Shown: in pieces, positions 16,962 through 24,402 of the stretch
Layout: every line of letters begins with the position of its first letter
How positions within the stretch are numbered: the stretch's first letter is position 1
The notes under the pieces: generated by a model
Told to the model about the DNA's origin: nothing
Database searches by the model: none
Seen by the model: the letters and a program-made list of their open reading frames with translations, nothing else
Source of the DNA: Chitinophaga pinensis
GTDB taxonomy: Bacteria; Bacteroidota; Bacteroidia; NS11-12g; UBA9320
DNA length: 38,783 nucleotides
Assembly: GCA_945878925.1 (NCBI GenBank)
Contig: CAMDXE010000007.1
Location: 1-38,783 of the forward strand
Direction of reading: 5' to 3'
Translations under genes and position numbers: made by a program

Positions 16962-17453
16962 ATGTATAAAGTTTCGGTAAACGATAATCCTGAAATAGAA
17001 GTAATTCGAAAAAAAGGGAAGTATTATATAAATAATCAGATCATTGATTTTGATATTGTTTCGAACACCAACGGCAGCTATCATGTATTGCATAATGGAA
17101 AATCATATACCATTGATGTGCTCGAAAAAAAATCGCATCGCCTCTTGTTTACCATAAATAAACAAAAAACCGAGGTAAAAATCAAAAACGATTTAGAAGA
17201 TTTATTGTCCAAAATGGGTATGGATAAAGCGTTAAATCCTTCTATGAATGAACTTAAAGCGCCCATGCCCGGAATGGTTTTGAAGGTGATGGTTAGCCAA
17301 GGCCAAGAAGTAAAAAAAGGGGATAGCTTGCTGGTGCTCGAAGCCATGAAAATGGAAAATAATATTAAGGCGCTTGGCGATGGCACCGTTAAAATGATAA
17401 AAATTAAAGAAGGCGACAAGGTAGAAAAAAATCAGGTGCTCATCCTTTTTTAA
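16962..17453 (+). CDS. Biotin carboxyl carrier protein (acyl-CoA carboxylase/decarboxylase type)
   Basis: 163 aa. The C-terminal 70 residues are a complete biotinyl domain: APMPGMVLKVMVSQGQEVKKGD, then the biotinylation motif EAMKMEN (Lys130), and GDKVEKNQVLILF. The N-terminal part (MYKVSVNDNPEIEVIRKKG) resembles carrier subunits of propionyl-CoA-type carboxylases rather than the fatty-acid BCCP AccB, which has a different proline/alanine linker. The carrier would shuttle carboxyl groups between a biotin carboxylase and a carboxyltransferase, but neither is next door; accA at 23318 belongs to the fatty-acid enzyme. It follows DUF4175 by 5 bases and ends at a perfect palindrome. Confidence 0.9.
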   Translation: MYKVSVNDNPEIEVIRKKGKYYINNQIIDFDIVSNTNGSYHVLHNGKSYTIDVLEKKSHRLLFTINKQKTEVKIKNDLEDLLSKMGMDKALNPSMNELKAPMPGMVLKVMVSQGQEVKKGDSLLVLEAMKMENNIKALGDGTVKMIKIKEGDKVEKNQVLILF

Positions 17454-17454
17454 G

Positions 17455-17468
17455 CCCTAAATTTAGGG
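17455..17468. repeat. Perfect 14-base palindrome after the biotin carrier gene
   Basis: CCCTAAATTTAGGG starts 2 bases after the stop codon. It could be a short RNA hairpin or a dimeric protein-binding site. There is no T-run, so it is not a standard terminator. The rest of the spacer up to glyA (17629) shows no further recognisable element. Confidence 0.45.
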
Positions 17469-17628
17469 TAGGAATGGTTTTACCAATTTTCAATTCTCAC
17501 TCCCCTCTGCTCGTTCAGATTTTTGAGCAAATTGTATGAATTGTAAAGGGAGATTAACATTTATAATTATCGAAAGAAAGCGCCTCTAATTCTTAGGAAT
17601 TTCTAATAAAAACCATTTTGTTTGCGGC

Positions 17629-18903
17629 ATGAATCGCGACACCCAAATTTTCGATCTTATACAACAAGAATTAAGCCGTCAACAAGATGGTATTGAGCTT
17701 ATAGCTTCTGAGAATTTCGTTTCAAAACAAGTGATGGAGGCCATGGGCTCTGTGCTTACAAATAAGTATGCCGAAGGCTTGCCCGGTAAGCGATATTACG
17801 GGGGTTGCGAGGTGGTGGATGTGATTGAAAACATAGCCATCGACCGTTTAAAAACCCTCTTTGGTGCCGAATGGGCCAATGTTCAACCTCACTCTGGCTC
17901 ACAGGCTAATGCCTCGGCCATGTTGGCTTGCTTAAAACCAGGCGATACCATATTAGGATTCGACCTTTCGCATGGTGGACATCTAACGCATGGCAGTCCA
18001 GTAAACTTTTCGGGAAAAACATACAGCGCCAATTTTTATGGGGTAGAACCAGAAACAGGCCTTATAGATTGGGATAAAGTGGAAGTAAAAGCCCAGGAGG
18101 TAAACCCAAAATTAATTATTTGCGGAGCCTCTTCCTATAGTCGCGACTGGGATTATGTTCGATTGCGCAAAATTGCCGATAGCGTAGGCGCTCTACTTTT
18201 GGCCGATATTGCTCATCCTGCCGGACTTATTGCCAAAAAATTATTAAACAATCCATTGCCGCATTGCCATATTGTTACAAGCACCACGCATAAAACATTG
18301 CGCGGCCCTCGAGGGGGAATTATTATGATGGGGCAAGATTTTGAAAACCCATGGGGATTAACCGATATGAAAGGGAATATTCGTAAAATGTCATCAATAC
18401 TCGATGGGGCAGTTTTTCCGGGCACCCAAGGCGGGCCTTTAGAACATGTTATTGCAGCCAAGGCCGTAGCCTTTGGCGAAGCCTTAAGCGACGACTTTAC
18501 AATTTATGCTAAACAGGTAATTGCCAATTCAAAAGCCATGGCCAGCGCCTTTATTCAATCAGGATATAAAATAATAAGCGGGGGCAGCGATAATCACATG
18601 ATGCTCATTGACCTTAGAGGAAAAGATGAAACGCTTACTGGAAAAATGGCCGACGACATTCTCGTTCGCTGCCATATTACCATTAATAAAAATACGGTGC
18701 CTTTCGAAACCCGAAGCCCATTTGTTACAAGTGGCATTCGCATTGGTACGTCGGCCATGACAAGCCGAGGCTTGGGCGTAACGGAAATGCCTCAAATTGT
18801 TGAACTTATTGATTATGCCTTAATGAACAGAACTGACGAACATAAATTGAAATCGGTAGGCGATAAAGTGCACGCCATGATGAAATCTTTTCCTCTGTAT
18901 TAA
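17629..18903 (+). CDS. glyA: Serine hydroxymethyltransferase
   Basis: 424 aa, full length. It converts serine and tetrahydrofolate to glycine and 5,10-methylene-tetrahydrofolate in the cytosol and is the main source of one-carbon units. Signature stretches are [11 protein letters not shown], the [10 protein letters not shown] glycine loop, [26 protein letters not shown], and the PLP-binding [13 protein letters not shown] with Lys222. The C-terminus (TRGxGxxEM-like [10 protein letters not shown]) is complete. The start at 17629 ([14 protein letters not shown]) agrees with the family. It is monocistronic: a 175-base spacer precedes it and an imperfect hairpin follows. Confidence 0.97.
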   Translation: MNRDTQIFDLIQQELSRQQDGIELIASENFVSKQVMEAMGSVLTNKYAEGLPGKRYYGGCEVVDVIENIAIDRLKTLFGAEWANVQPHSGSQANASAMLACLKPGDTILGFDLSHGGHLTHGSPVNFSGKTYSANFYGVEPETGLIDWDKVEVKAQEVNPKLIICGASSYSRDWDYVRLRKIADSVGALLLADIAHPAGLIAKKLLNNPLPHCHIVTSTTHKTLRGPRGGIIMMGQDFENPWGLTDMKGNIRKMSSILDGAVFPGTQGGPLEHVIAAKAVAFGEALSDDFTIYAKQVIANSKAMASAFIQSGYKIISGGSDNHMMLIDLRGKDETLTGKMADDILVRCHITINKNTVPFETRSPFVTSGIRIGTSAMTSRGLGVTEMPQIVELIDYALMNRTDEHKLKSVGDKVHAMMKSFPLY

Positions 18904-18943
18904 ATTTTTTAGCCCTCACACACATCTTTTTTTAAGGCCCAAT

Positions 18944-18968
18944 TACCCAATTAACTTTAAATTGGGTA
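18944..18968 (+). repeat. 9-bp hairpin downstream of glyA
   Basis: TACCCAATT and AATTGGGTA pair perfectly around a 7-base loop about 40 bases after the glyA stop. A second small pair (TTGCC/GGCAA) and TCCCTTTTT follow within 40 bases. This may be the 3' end of the glyA mRNA; weak T-run. Confidence 0.45.
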
Positions 18969-19028
18969 TTGCCAGATTTTTGTAGGCAAAATCCCTTTTT
19001 AACAGCTATAAAAAAAATAATATAGGGC

Positions 19029-19060
19029 TTGCTAATCCAAAAACTTTACACTTACCTTTG
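19029..19060 (+). promoter_or_regulatory. Consensus Bacteroidota promoter for the candidate ncRNA
   Basis: TTG (19029-19031), a 21-base spacer and TACCTTTG (19053-19060) match the Bacteroidota -33/-7 consensus exactly. Transcription would begin a few bases downstream, at about 19065-19068, where the first strand of the RNA's closing stem starts. The nearest ORF start is 261 bases further on. Confidence 0.75.
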
Positions 19061-19065
19061 TGTTG

Positions 19066-19259
19066 AAGGGCTGGCAGAATTGAAAAATTTAATACTAAAA
19101 TAATACCGGCTGAAGTCAAATGTCAATGTCAGGCTTTTTTCAACCTTAGGGTGATCCTTTCAAGTTGCTATTGGCAAGTTGAGACGACGTAAGAAGACAG
19201 AGATACCCGACAGGCCAAAACTTGCTTTAAAAGGATTTTTTCATCCTCAGCCCTTTTTT
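19066..19259 (+). ncRNA. Candidate structured non-coding RNA, about 194 nt (6S-like size; family not identified)
   Basis: The region is non-coding but strongly structured. The ends pair: AAGGGCTG (19066-73) with CAGCCCTT (19248-55). Directly stacked inside is AGGGTGA (19148-54) with TCATCCT (19241-47). Then come TCCTTT (19155-60) with AAAGGA (19230-35), CAAGTT (19161-66) with AACTTG (19219-24), and TTGGC (19171-75) with GCCAA (19214-18). The 5' side carries a separate hairpin, TTGAAAAA (19080-87) with TTTTTCAA (19136-43). A consensus promoter ends 5 bases upstream, and a T-run, then TTTTC and TTTTTT, follows. It lacks the signatures of tmRNA, RNase P RNA and 4.5S SRP RNA. Length and end pairing fit a 6S-type RNA, but the large 5' side domain does not match the classic 6S fold. 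A long 5' leader of the next gene is an alternative. Confidence 0.65.
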
Positions 19260-19272
19260 GTTTTCTTTTTTA
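19248..19272 (+). terminator. Terminator of the candidate ncRNA
   Basis: CAGCCC, the 3' strand of the closing stem, is followed by TTTTTT, G, TTTT, C and TTTTTT. The closing helix plus T-run can act as an intrinsic terminator; the smaller AGGAT/ATCCT hairpin just before is an alternative stem. Confidence 0.6.
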
Positions 19273-19320
19273 TTAATATGTTTTATAGAGGCTAACCATT
19301 TATCGACACCTGCAATAAAT

Positions 19321-19980
19321 ATGAAAAAAATAGTAAAAATACTCCTCATTATTTTGGCCCCCTCATCTTTACTGGCCAACTCTGAAACTTTTGTTTTGTC
19401 GCCGCCCACTAAGGATATTGCATCGTATGCGGCTAAAAAAACTAAAAAGGAATTTCCCTACCGACAGATTGCAACTTTTTATCCTGTTAAAGCCATGGCT
19501 AACTATATGTTGGCTGGATATGAAAGGCAAATTGGCCCAAAGCATGCCTTAAAAATTGCTGTAGGTTATGCAAATTTTGAAGAACAAAGTTTTCAAACTG
19601 GATTTAATAACGACCTCAAAAGTTTCTCAGGCACCCGTTTCGATTTGATGTTTAAATACTTTGCCGGAAGAGATCCCGAAATGTTTAATGGCTTTTATGT
19701 GGCCCCCTATCTTTCATTCAAAAACTCAAATTTTCTTTATGAATTTGATGATAATATTGGGCTCCCAGATGCATGGGAAGAAGGTTCGGCCTCCTGCCTC
19801 GTTACTGGCTTTATATTTGGAATTCACTCTCCTTTAGGTTCGAGCTTTTGCATGGACCTTTATATTGGAAATGCTATGCAAAAAAGCAGAGGCGATTATA
19901 AACAAGCAAGCCGATTTCTGGACAGTTATAAAAGTTCCATTGGCGTTATTTCGGGCCTAAGTATTGGGTTTGGGTTTTAG
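19321..19980 (+). CDS. Small outer-membrane beta-barrel-like protein
   Basis: 219 aa from the ATG at 19321. The track's longer form begins at a TTG inside the T-run of the upstream RNA and adds non-signal sequence, whereas the ATG gives a clean signal peptide (MKKIVKILLIILAPSSLLANS). The mature part alternates polar and hydrophobic residues in likely transmembrane strands (HALKIAVGYANF, TRFDLMFKYFAG, GFYVAPYLSFKNS, LVTGFIFGIHSPLG) and ends in aromatic GLSIGFGF, as outer-membrane barrels do. It resembles DUF3575-type barrels loosely, and no specific family was recognised. Its transcription may be separate from the candidate RNA upstream or a read-through product of it. Confidence 0.75.
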   Translation: MKKIVKILLIILAPSSLLANSETFVLSPPTKDIASYAAKKTKKEFPYRQIATFYPVKAMANYMLAGYERQIGPKHALKIAVGYANFEEQSFQTGFNNDLKSFSGTRFDLMFKYFAGRDPEMFNGFYVAPYLSFKNSNFLYEFDDNIGLPDAWEEGSASCLVTGFIFGIHSPLGSSFCMDLYIGNAMQKSRGDYKQASRFLDSYKSSIGVISGLSIGFGF

Positions 19981-21327
19981 TCAACTTGCGATTGGCGAAA
20001 TTTTAACCAACAATACCTTCTTAGTGTCTGCCTGAATTTTATAATCATCGCTGAGCAAAATTCCACTTATCCAGATTATATCTTTGCCCGAAACCAGTAC
20101 CCAAATTTGCTCCTTTTCTATCCTCGAAAGTTTTTTATTAATTAAAACATCGCTTACTTTTTTGCTTCCTTTCATGCCAAGTGGCCTAATCTTGTCACCC
20201 TGCTGCCATGGCCTTAGGCTTAATGGAAATATTAGATTGTCGCCATTAAGGCACGCCTCTTGTTTTGCCAAAGGCTGGTTTTCATCTTTGTTTATTTCTT
20301 CAAAAAACCAATTATGATGGGGGGTGCATATTTGTTTAGTATCTCTGTTAACGCAATAAGTTTCAAAACTTTCGACTTGCTTTTTTTGAATGATTAGCTG
20401 GCCTCTATTTATGGTAAGTACATGGGTGTTTGAGAAAAACTGTTTGCCCGATAAGCCATTCATAGCAAGGTAAATATTGTCAACCGACGAAGCATTAAAT
20501 CCAAATTTTACCAAAATGGCATACAATATAAATAGAGGCTCAGGCTTTTTCAGCAACTCGCTTACGCAAATATGCGTTTGATTGGCACTAAGCGAAACCA
20601 ATTCGCTTTCGATCGTGGCCATATAATGGGCTATGAAACTACTGGCTTGTTTGGCTATTTTTGAATTGTCGAGAAAGGTGTTTTCAAATTCAGGATTAAT
20701 CTTTTTTAATTCAGGAATTACATTTAGCCTAAGTCTATTCCTGTGGTATTTGTCGCTCTCGTTGCTTTTGTCGTTTCGATAGGTAATCTTTAGGTTGTTT
20801 ACGGCCGTTTCCACCTCATCTCTTGTCAAACAGAGCATGGGTCTAATTACCTTTCCCGAAATCATGGCTATTCCTTCAAGCCCTCTCAAACCTGTGCCTC
20901 TCAACATATTTATCAAAATAGTTTCGGCATGATCCGATTTATGATGTGCCGTCACAATTTTTGTGGCTCCTTCGGTATTCAATTGGCACAGCTCGTCGAA
21001 CCAAGTATAGCGCAATTCGCGCGCAGCCATTTGGATAGAGAGCTTGTTTTGGGTGGCATAAGCCGTGGTTTCAAATGTTTTGCTATAAAATAGTATAGCA
21101 TGTGTTTGGCAATATGATTTAACAAGCGCTTCGTCAAGATCGCTTTCGGTTCCCCTTAATCCAAAATTGCAATGGGCTACAGTTAATTTATAGCCTTTGG
21201 CTTGCAAATAGGATAATAAAAACATCGAATCCATTCCCCCACTTACGGCCACTATTAAATTATCACTTTTCGAAATCAGGTGATTATGGAGTATGAATTT
21301 ATCTAATTTTTCAATCCAACTTGGCAT
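19981..21327 (-). CDS. tilS: tRNA(Ile)-lysidine synthase
   Basis: 448 aa from the ATG at 21327 (MPSWIEKLDKFILHN); the track's 26 extra residues look like leader sequence. The PP-loop ATPase motif SGGMDS is at 29-34, followed by VAHCNFGLRG, the ELRYTWF stretch, VTAHHKSDHAET and NMLRGTGLRGLEG. The C-terminal part carries the TilS substrate-binding domain (PLSLRPWQQGDKIRPLGMKGSKKVSDVLINKKL). The enzyme uses ATP to attach lysine to C34 of tRNA-Ile(CAU), changing its reading from AUG to AUA, and is essential in most bacteria. Its stop abuts the barrel gene stop at 19980 with no gap. It is divergent from the PurF-like gene. Confidence 0.96.
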   Translation of the reverse strand: MPSWIEKLDKFILHNHLISKSDNLIVAVSGGMDSMFLLSYLQAKGYKLTVAHCNFGLRGTESDLDEALVKSYCQTHAILFYSKTFETTAYATQNKLSIQMAARELRYTWFDELCQLNTEGATKIVTAHHKSDHAETILINMLRGTGLRGLEGIAMISGKVIRPMLCLTRDEVETAVNNLKITYRNDKSNESDKYHRNRLRLNVIPELKKINPEFENTFLDNSKIAKQASSFIAHYMATIESELVSLSANQTHICVSELLKKPEPLFILYAILVKFGFNASSVDNIYLAMNGLSGKQFFSNTHVLTINRGQLIIQKKQVESFETYCVNRDTKQICTPHHNWFFEEINKDENQPLAKQEACLNGDNLIFPLSLRPWQQGDKIRPLGMKGSKKVSDVLINKKLSRIEKEQIWVLVSGKDIIWISGILLSDDYKIQADTKKVLLVKISPIAS

Positions 21328-21389
21328 AGTACAAAAATGATAAATTGAATCCTTAAAACCATAATCTACTTTACAAGCATTTTTAATCT

Positions 21390-21397
21390 TAAATTTG
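21390..21397 (+). promoter_or_regulatory. -7 element for the PurF-like gene
   Basis: TAAATTTG matches TAnnTTTG fully and ends 13 bases before the ATG at 21411. No clear TTG at the expected distance. If it is used, the mRNA is almost leaderless. Confidence 0.45.
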
Positions 21398-21410
21398 CGC
21401 ACCAAATTGT

Positions 21411-23303
21411 ATGAGCGACCCTATCAAACATGAGTGTGGAATAGCCTTTATTAGACTTAAAAAACCACTTGACTATTATCGTCAAAAATACGGCACCTCC
21501 CTTTTTGGATTAAAACGCTTGCAGCTTTTGATGGCTAAGCAGCTCAACCGAGGGCAAGATGGTGCTGGAATTGGAATCATTAAATTGGACCCCAAATACG
21601 GGCAGCGCTATATTGCTCGAAAACGCAGCGTTAGCAAAAATGCGGTGTCGGATATGTTTGCTGAGATTAAAGCTAAATACGACGCCCTCGATCCTCGAAA
21701 AGTGGATGATATTGAATGGCTGAAAGATAATTTTGCTTATGCCGGAGAACTTTTAATCGGACATCTTCGCTATGGCACACATGGCGGAAATTCGATTGAA
21801 CACATTCATCCTTTTTTACGTCAAAATAATTGGATGAGCCGCAATTTAGTATTGGCCGGCAATTATAATATGACCAACGTTGAGGAAATGTTTCAGCATT
21901 TAATTGAATTGGGGCAACATCCAAAAGAAATTTCAGACAATGTTACGATGCTCGAAAAAATTGGTCATTTTATTGATGAAGAAAATGAATTAATTTTTAG
22001 AAAATATAAAAATCTTGGCTATTCGCATACCGATATAACCAGCAAAATAAAAGAAGAACTCGATATAGAAACGATATTAAAACGTTCGTTCAAAAATGTA
22101 GATGGGGGATACAATATGGTTGGAATGCTTGGCCATGGCGACGCTTTTATAATCAGAGACCCGGGCGGCATACGACCTTCGTTCTATTGCGAAGACGATG
22201 AAATATTTGTTGCAGCAAGCGAAAGACCTGCCATTCAAACAGCTTTTAATTTTAAACGCCTCGATATTAAAGAATTGCAACCCGGCAATGCCTTAATAAT
22301 TAAACAATCGGGGCAGGTTAAGGAAGTATCAATTTTGCCCCCTACTCAAAAAACTAGCTGTTCGTTTGAGCGCATTTACTTCTCGCGCGCTAGCGATGCC
22401 GATATTTATCAGGAACGCAAACAGTTAGGAAGGTTATTGACGGACGCGGTGCTTAAAAAAGTTGATTTTAATTTTAAAACGGCCGTATTTTCCTATATCC
22501 CCAATTCGGCATCAACGGCCTATTATGGATTGCTGGATGGGGTAAATGACTATTTGAATGCTTGGAAAATTGATGCCATATCTAAATTAGGTTCTAGTGC
22601 CTCACGTGATGAGATTTCGGCCATTGTTTCGGTAATGCCTCGCCTTGAAAAGGTGCTAATAAAAGATGCCAAAATGCGTACCTTTATTTCGCAAGGAAAA
22701 GATAGGGATGATTTGGTGGGCGAAGCCTACGACGTAACCTATGGACTGGTAAAAAATCAAGAGGATACCTTGGTGGTAATGGACGATTCGGTAGTTAGAG
22801 GAACCACCTTAAGCAAAAGTGTCCTGCGAATTTTAGATCGCCTCAATCCTAAACATATTGTTATTGTTTCGTCGGCCCCCATCATTAAATATCCCGATTG
22901 TTATGGTATTGATATGAGCCGTTTCAATGAATTTGTAGCCTATAAAGCCCTGATAAATTTATTGAAAAAAAATGGCCTTGAATCAAAAATCGAAGAAACT
23001 TATAAGGAATGCAAACGCCTCATAAGCCTGCCAAATGCCGAATTGCGCAATGCCGTTAAAGATTTATATGATTTATTTACCGATGAACAGTTAACCGAAG
23101 AAATAAGAAATATAATAACGCCTGCCGATTTAAACGCTACCGTGGATATGGTTTTTCAAAGCGTCGAAAATTTGCACATCGCCTGTCCAAATCATAAAGG
23201 CGACTGGTATTTTACAGGCAATTATCCCACATCGGGCGGAATCAAAGTGGTATTGCGTTCCTTTATTTATGCTTTTGAAGGCCGTAGCGATAGAGCGTAT
23301 TAA
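21411..23303 (+). CDS. Long PurF-like amidophosphoribosyltransferase paralogue
   Basis: 630 aa, about 130 longer than usual PurF. The N-terminal class II glutamine amidotransferase half has the nucleophile Cys9 in KHECGIAF behind an 8-residue propeptide-like lead, NRGQDGAG, GHLRYGTHGG and SDNVTMLEKI. The C-terminal phosphoribosyltransferase half has FERIYFSRASD, SIxxAYY-like PNSASTAYYG, and the PRPP loop VVMDDSVVRGTTL. PurF makes phosphoribosylamine from PRPP and glutamine, the first step of purine synthesis. The oxyanion motif HNGNxxN is replaced by AGNYNMTN, so the glutaminase half is atypical. Such long forms occur in Bacteroidota, in many cases besides a standard PurF; whether it is the main enzyme is unknown. 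No purine genes adjoin it. Confidence 0.87.
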   Translation: MSDPIKHECGIAFIRLKKPLDYYRQKYGTSLFGLKRLQLLMAKQLNRGQDGAGIGIIKLDPKYGQRYIARKRSVSKNAVSDMFAEIKAKYDALDPRKVDDIEWLKDNFAYAGELLIGHLRYGTHGGNSIEHIHPFLRQNNWMSRNLVLAGNYNMTNVEEMFQHLIELGQHPKEISDNVTMLEKIGHFIDEENELIFRKYKNLGYSHTDITSKIKEELDIETILKRSFKNVDGGYNMVGMLGHGDAFIIRDPGGIRPSFYCEDDEIFVAASERPAIQTAFNFKRLDIKELQPGNALIIKQSGQVKEVSILPPTQKTSCSFERIYFSRASDADIYQERKQLGRLLTDAVLKKVDFNFKTAVFSYIPNSASTAYYGLLDGVNDYLNAWKIDAISKLGSSASRDEISAIVSVMPRLEKVLIKDAKMRTFISQGKDRDDLVGEAYDVTYGLVKNQEDTLVVMDDSVVRGTTLSKSVLRILDRLNPKHIVIVSSAPIIKYPDCYGIDMSRFNEFVAYKALINLLKKNGLESKIEETYKECKRLISLPNAELRNAVKDLYDLFTDEQLTEEIRNIITPADLNATVDMVFQSVENLHIACPNHKGDWYFTGNYPTSGGIKVVLRSFIYAFEGRSDRAY

Positions 23304-23317
23304 ATAAAATATCAGCT

Positions 23318-24271
23318 CTAAGCCTCGTTATAAACACCCATATTCGAGAATTTTTCAACCCTTTGGTTTACAAGTTCTTCCTTATTAAGTACAAGCAATT
23401 CCTTAAGCATTTTCTTTAATTCTTGTTTCAATGTTTTATACATCGCTTCGGGGTTGTTATGCGCTCCCCCAATGGGTTCGGTAATGATTTTGTCAATCAA
23501 CTTGTTTTCCAACATTTCGTTGGATGTTAGTTTTAAGGAAATAGCTGCTTTTTCTTTATGCTCCCAACTGCGCCATAAAATAGATGAGCACGATTCGGGT
23601 GATATTACCGAATACCAAGTATACTCAAGCATGGCTATTTTATTTCCAACTCCAATTCCTAAAGCACCTCCACTGGCTCCTTCGCCAATTACCACGCATA
23701 TTACAGGCACCTTAAGAACCGCCATTTCCATCAGATTTTTTGCAATGGCCTCCCCTTGTCCGCGCTCTTCAGCCTCTAATCCTGGCGAAGCGCCCGGGGT
23801 GTCGATTAAGGTAATTATGGGGATGTTGAATTTTTCAGCCAAACGCATCAATCTAAGGGCTTTTCGGTACCCTTCGGGGTTAGGCATTCCAAAATTTCTC
23901 ATCTGACGCTGTTTGGTGTTTCTGCCTTTTTGATGCCCAATAACCATAACCGGTTGATTGTCTAATTTGGCAAAGCCTCCTACCATAGCCTTATCGTCGG
24001 CTACATTTCTGTCGCCGTGCAACTCAATAAAATCGCTAAATACCTCTTCGATATAATCGAAGGTATAGGGTCTATCAGGATGTCGGCTAATCTGAACCTT
24101 TTGCCATCCATTTAGTTCGCTGTAAATGGTTTTTTTTAACTCCTGTAATTTGCCCTCTAATTGCTCGATGGTATCGCTCAAATTAACCTTTCCTTTGGCA
24201 TGAGTTTCTTTTGCTTTTTCAATCTGCTTCTGCAGTTCTTCTATTGGTTTTTCAAATTCAAATAGCATCAT
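23318..24271 (-). CDS. accA: Acetyl-CoA carboxylase carboxyltransferase subunit alpha
   Basis: 317 aa, the usual length. A helical N-terminal segment ([15 protein letters not shown]) is followed by the crotonase-like carboxyltransferase fold: [90 protein letters not shown], and [14 protein letters not shown]. With AccD it transfers carboxyl from biotin to acetyl-CoA, giving malonyl-CoA for fatty acid synthesis. AccD is not in this window. Two adjacent ATGs (24271, 24268) can serve as start. It converges with the PurF-like gene across a 14-base gap. Confidence 0.97.
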   Translation of the reverse strand: MMLFEFEKPIEELQKQIEKAKETHAKGKVNLSDTIEQLEGKLQELKKTIYSELNGWQKVQISRHPDRPYTFDYIEEVFSDFIELHGDRNVADDKAMVGGFAKLDNQPVMVIGHQKGRNTKQRQMRNFGMPNPEGYRKALRLMRLAEKFNIPIITLIDTPGASPGLEAEERGQGEAIAKNLMEMAVLKVPVICVVIGEGASGGALGIGVGNKIAMLEYTWYSVISPESCSSILWRSWEHKEKAAISLKLTSNEMLENKLIDKIITEPIGGAHNNPEAMYKTLKQELKKMLKELLVLNKEELVNQRVEKFSNMGVYNEA

Positions 24272-24289
24272 AAAAAGTAATTAGGGCAG

Positions 24290-24297
24290 CAAATGTA
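24290..24297 (-). promoter_or_regulatory. -7 element for accA
   Basis: The minus strand reads TACATTTG, a full TAnnTTTG match, 18 bases before the first accA ATG. No obvious TTG partner. Confidence 0.45.
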
Positions 24298-24343
24298 AGG
24301 ATTTATTAAGCATTAGGTAAAATAGCCTTATGAATGGCGCTAC

Positions 24344-24362
24344 AAAAGGGGAATCAAACCCC
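24344..24362 (-). terminator. Short hairpin with T-run after the helicase gene
   Basis: On the minus strand GGGG-TTTGATT-CCCC is followed by TTTT, about 40 bases after the helicase stop. The stem is only 4 bp, so this is a weak terminator at best. Confidence 0.4.
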
Positions 24363-24402
24363 ATTGAACGAGGATATACTCCTTAATCGATACCAATTTA
24401 AA

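Noticed and set aside
19066-19259. Assignment of the structured RNA as tmRNA, RNase P RNA, 4.5S SRP RNA or a cobalamin riboswitch
   Set aside because: None of the signature sequences (CCA end, tRNA-like ends, GGAA tetraloop region, B12-box-like stretch) is present, and the length is wrong for tmRNA and RNase P RNA.
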